The translations under genes were made by a program, and so were the position numbers. Positions 61,883-64,000 of a DNA stretch of 64,000 nt are shown here, piece after piece (position 1 is the stretch's first letter; each line of letters begins with the position of its first letter). The notes under the pieces were generated by a model, which had not been told where the DNA came from, ran no database searches, and worked only from the letters and a program-made list of their open reading frames with translations. The DNA lies in contig NZ_CP062008.1 of the NCBI RefSeq assembly GCF_005670685.2, forward strand, positions 3,658,001 to 3,722,000, read 5' to 3'. The DNA is from Mycolicibacterium mucogenicum DSM 44124 (GTDB lineage Bacteria; Actinomycetota; Actinomycetes; Mycobacteriales; Mycobacteriaceae).

Positions 61883-64000
61883 TGGCAGCTCTGGACGCTA
61901 ACCACATCTCGATCCTCGACCCCCAGAACTCCGCTGACGCGGCAGCACTCGAAGAGCTGCTGCGCGATCCGGCGGTCAACACCGTTGACACCTGGGCCGA
62001 CCAGTTCGCGGCGCTGGCCGAACTCCGGCCGGCCCCGACGTCCGACCTTCTCGACGAACCCGCCCGCTGGGTCTACTACCCGTGGCGTGCGGCGGTGCTG
62101 AAGCTGCTGGGCCCGCGGTCGTATCGCCGCCTGCGCCTGGACCGCAACCGGCATCTGGCCACCAGTGCCGAACAGGACCGGCTGGGCCGCCTGCGCGTCG
62201 GCATCGTCGGACTCAGCTCGGGCCACCTCATCGCTCATTCGCTCGCCGTGGCGGGATTCTGTGGCGAGCTCCGGTTGACCGATTTCGACGAGCTGGGCGT
62301 GTCCAATCTCAATCGCATACCCGCAACGGTCTTCGACATCGGCCTCAACAAGGCGACCGCCGCCATGCGCCGGATCGCCGAGCTCGATCCCTACCTCCTG
62401 GTCCGGCATTCGACCGCCGGACTGAGTGCCGAGTCCCTCGCGCCGTTCCTCGACGGGCTCGACGTGCTGGTCGAGCAGTGTGACTCGCTCGAGATGAAAC
62501 TGCACCTCCGCCACGGCGCCCGGGCCCGCGGCATCCCGGTACTGATGGCCACCAGCGACCGCGGCCTGATCGACGTCGAACGCTTCGACGTCGATCCCAC
62601 CCGCCCGGTCTTCCACGGACTGCTCGGCGACATCGACCCCGACACCATGGCGGGCCTGCCGATCGCTGAAAAGCTGCCGTACCTGATGCAGGTCTTCGAC
62701 CCGGCCAGGGTTTCGCCGCGGATGGGCGCGTCCCTGCTCGAGGTGGGCCGCACCCTGTCGGCCTGGCCGCAACTCGTCGGCGACGTAACCGTCGGAGCGG
62801 CAACCGTTTTGGAAGCCATCCGCCGCATCGGGCTGAACGAGCCCCTCGCGTCCGGTCGCACCCAGGTCGACATCGGCGGTCTGCTCGGTGAACTTGCCGA
62901 ACCCACCCACGTCGCCGGACCCGCCGATGTCCCCCTGCCGGAGGCCGGTGCGGTCTCGACCGGGCTCGGCCAGGTCATCGACGCCGCCGTTGCCGCCGCG
63001 ATTCGCGCGCCTTCGGGCGGCAACGCGCAGCCGTGGCGCATCGCGGCGACGGCCGACAGCCTCGTCATCGGCATCGATCCCGCACGCACTTCGGCCATGG
63101 ACGTCGGTTTCCGGGGCAGTGCGGTCGCCGTCGGGGCCGCGGCCTTCAACGCGCGAGTTGCTGCCGCCGCCAACGGTTTTGCCACGGAGTTGAGCTATAC
63201 CGAGCCCGACGGCGCATACCCGTTGCGGATCGCCCTCCGACTGCGGCCGGGCGGTGCCCCTGAGCTCGCGCGGTGGCACCCCGGGGTCTTCGAGCGCGAG
63301 ACCAATCGGCACCGCGGAACGGGCGCACCGTTGACACCCGAGGTGGCCGAGACGTTGTCGCAGGTGGCAAAGGAATACGACGCACGCGTGCACGTCATGG
63401 TCGACCACGGTGAGATCGCACGCGCGGCAACGGTCTTCGCAGCTGCCGACCGGATCCGCTACCTCACCCCTACCCTGCATCGCGAGATGATCTCGGAGCT
63501 GCGCTGGCCCGGCGACGACGACATGGACTTCGGCATCGATGTCCACTCCCTCGCGCTCGATTCCGGCGATCTGGCCGTACTGCCGCTGCTGCGCCGGACC
63601 GACGTCGTTGCGGCACTCGACGAATGGGATGCCGGCGCCGTGCTCGGGGACGACACGAGTGATCGCCTGCGTGCCAGCAGTGCGGTCGTCACCGTACTGA
63701 TCCAAGGCGCGGCGCTGAGCGACTTCGCCCGTGGCGGTGCCGCCGTGGTCGCCGTGTGGATGGCGGCGCAGGCCGCCGGACTGGCCGTGCAGCCGATGTC
63801 GCCGCCGTTTCTCTACGCCCACACCGGAACCGAGTTCGGCGAACTCTCCGGCAAGTACGCCGACCAACTCCACCGACTACAGGACACATTCAACGAGTTG
63901 ACCAGCAAAGGGCAGGACGAGTCGGTGGTCCTCGTGCTCCGAATATCGGATGCGCCACCGGCTTCGGTACCGAGCCGTAGGAGCACCGCCTTTGAGGTCG
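61882..64000 (+). CDS. ThiF/E1-like adenylating and nitroreductase fusion (Rv1355c-like), truncated by window end
   Basis: At least 706 residues, no stop before the edge. Residues ~95-330 are a ThiF/MoeB-type domain: VGIVGLSSGHLIAHSL (nucleotide), LTDFDELGVSNLNR, EQCDSLEMKLHL. Residues ~360-680 are a nitroreductase domain (IRAPSGGNAQPWRI). The zinc cysteines of classic E1s are absent. This arrangement is known in mycobacteria as Rv1355c (sometimes moeY), about 715 residues, so nearly all is here. Possibly links an ATP-activated carboxylate to FMN redox chemistry, perhaps peptide-like natural-product biosynthesis. Confidence 0.85.
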   Translation, partial: MAALDANHISILDPQNSADAAALEELLRDPAVNTVDTWADQFAALAELRPAPTSDLLDEPARWVYYPWRAAVLKLLGPRSYRRLRLDRNRHLATSAEQDRLGRLRVGIVGLSSGHLIAHSLAVAGFCGELRLTDFDELGVSNLNRIPATVFDIGLNKATAAMRRIAELDPYLLVRHSTAGLSAESLAPFLDGLDVLVEQCDSLEMKLHLRHGARARGIPVLMATSDRGLIDVERFDVDPTRPVFHGLLGDIDPDTMAGLPIAEKLPYLMQVFDPARVSPRMGASLLEVGRTLSAWPQLVGDVTVGAATVLEAIRRIGLNEPLASGRTQVDIGGLLGELAEPTHVAGPADVPLPEAGAVSTGLGQVIDAAVAAAIRAPSGGNAQPWRIAATADSLVIGIDPARTSAMDVGFRGSAVAVGAAAFNARVAAAANGFATELSYTEPDGAYPLRIALRLRPGGAPELARWHPGVFERETNRHRGTGAPLTPEVAETLSQVAKEYDARVHVMVDHGEIARAATVFAAADRIRYLTPTLHREMISELRWPGDDDMDFGIDVHSLALDSGDLAVLPLLRRTDVVAALDEWDAGAVLGDDTSDRLRASSAVVTVLIQGAALSDFARGGAAVVAVWMAAQAAGLAVQPMSPPFLYAHTGTEFGELSGKYADQLHRLQDTFNELTSKGQDESVVLVLRISDAPPASVPSRRSTAFEV

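Noticed and set aside
61807..63873. 688-codon minus-strand frame at the right edge
   Set aside because: Antisense to the ThiF-nitroreductase fusion, whose motifs read cleanly on the plus strand.

Overview
The window reads as a piece of a mycobacterial chromosome, most likely a fast-growing, environmental Mycolicibacterium-type species. Four things point there: uniformly high G+C; a PE-PPE-domain secreted hydrolase; mycobacterial families such as Cyp136, DinB2, LigB, an Rv1355c-like ThiF/nitroreductase fusion and a Ddn-like F420 enzyme; and a run from about 26.5 to 49 kb whose order (nrdE-nrdI-nrdH, FMN reductase, TetR, dinB2, SDR, TetR, cyp136, ligB, cstA) follows, from memory, M. tuberculosis Rv3051c-Rv3063. 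I saw no tRNA, rRNA or CRISPR array.

0-10.4 kb: single genes and short pairs. A TetR regulator, a geranylgeranyl-reductase-like flavoprotein, a PE-PPE hydrolase with a TetR gene and a double operator upstream, an HTH-less LysR-type sensor domain, several uncharacterised proteins, an ExoIII-type nuclease, a VOC protein and a cupin.

10.4-22.6 kb: an accessory metabolic block. First comes a citrate operon (CitMHS transporter, CitA-like kinase, CitB-like regulator). Facing it are two divergent operons that look like one unstudied uptake-and-degradation system: a lipoprotein solute receptor and an ATZ/TRZ-type amidohydrolase on the minus strand; an ABC ATPase, a permease, two different Fe(II)/2-oxoglutarate oxygenases and a GntR regulator on the plus strand. 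An IS630-family element sits exactly in a CTAG that served both convergent operons as overlapping stop codons, and its insertion left both stops intact.

22.6-32.5 kb: a threonine-synthase-like PLP enzyme; the class Ib ribonucleotide reductase genes nrdH-nrdI-nrdE with paired NrdR-like boxes and a strong terminator (no nrdF in the window); then a redox-flavoured cluster of ECF sigma factor, Rieske protein with an anti-sigma-like front end, blue-copper lipoprotein, Tat-type metallophosphoesterase and membrane protein. The same promoter-like motif lies before the sigma gene and before the copper protein. A PucR-type regulator and an FMN reductase follow.

32.6-49.1 kb: TetR, dinB2 with a 27-bp tandem repeat at its 3' end and an overlapping AAA ATPase, SDR, TetR/cyp136 with a palindromic operator, a stand-alone LeuA regulatory-domain protein preceded by a leader peptide and attenuator-like RNA, a nucleotidyltransferase/Fic pair, a TSUP transporter, an APH-type kinase, a frameshifted molybdopterin oxidoreductase, a YqeY-like protein, ligB, cstA and its small YbdD partner.

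49.2-64 kb: lipid and redox metabolism. An acyl-CoA synthetase; an ECF41-type sigma factor divergent from an NmrA-like/Ddn-like operon through mirror-image promoters; an MHS-family transporter; a beta-oxidation-like operon (SDR, thiolase, acyl-CoA dehydrogenase, GntR) divergent from a second acyl-CoA dehydrogenase; a MaoC hydratase; and, at the right edge, an unknown protein coupled to a ThiF-nitroreductase fusion that runs off the window.
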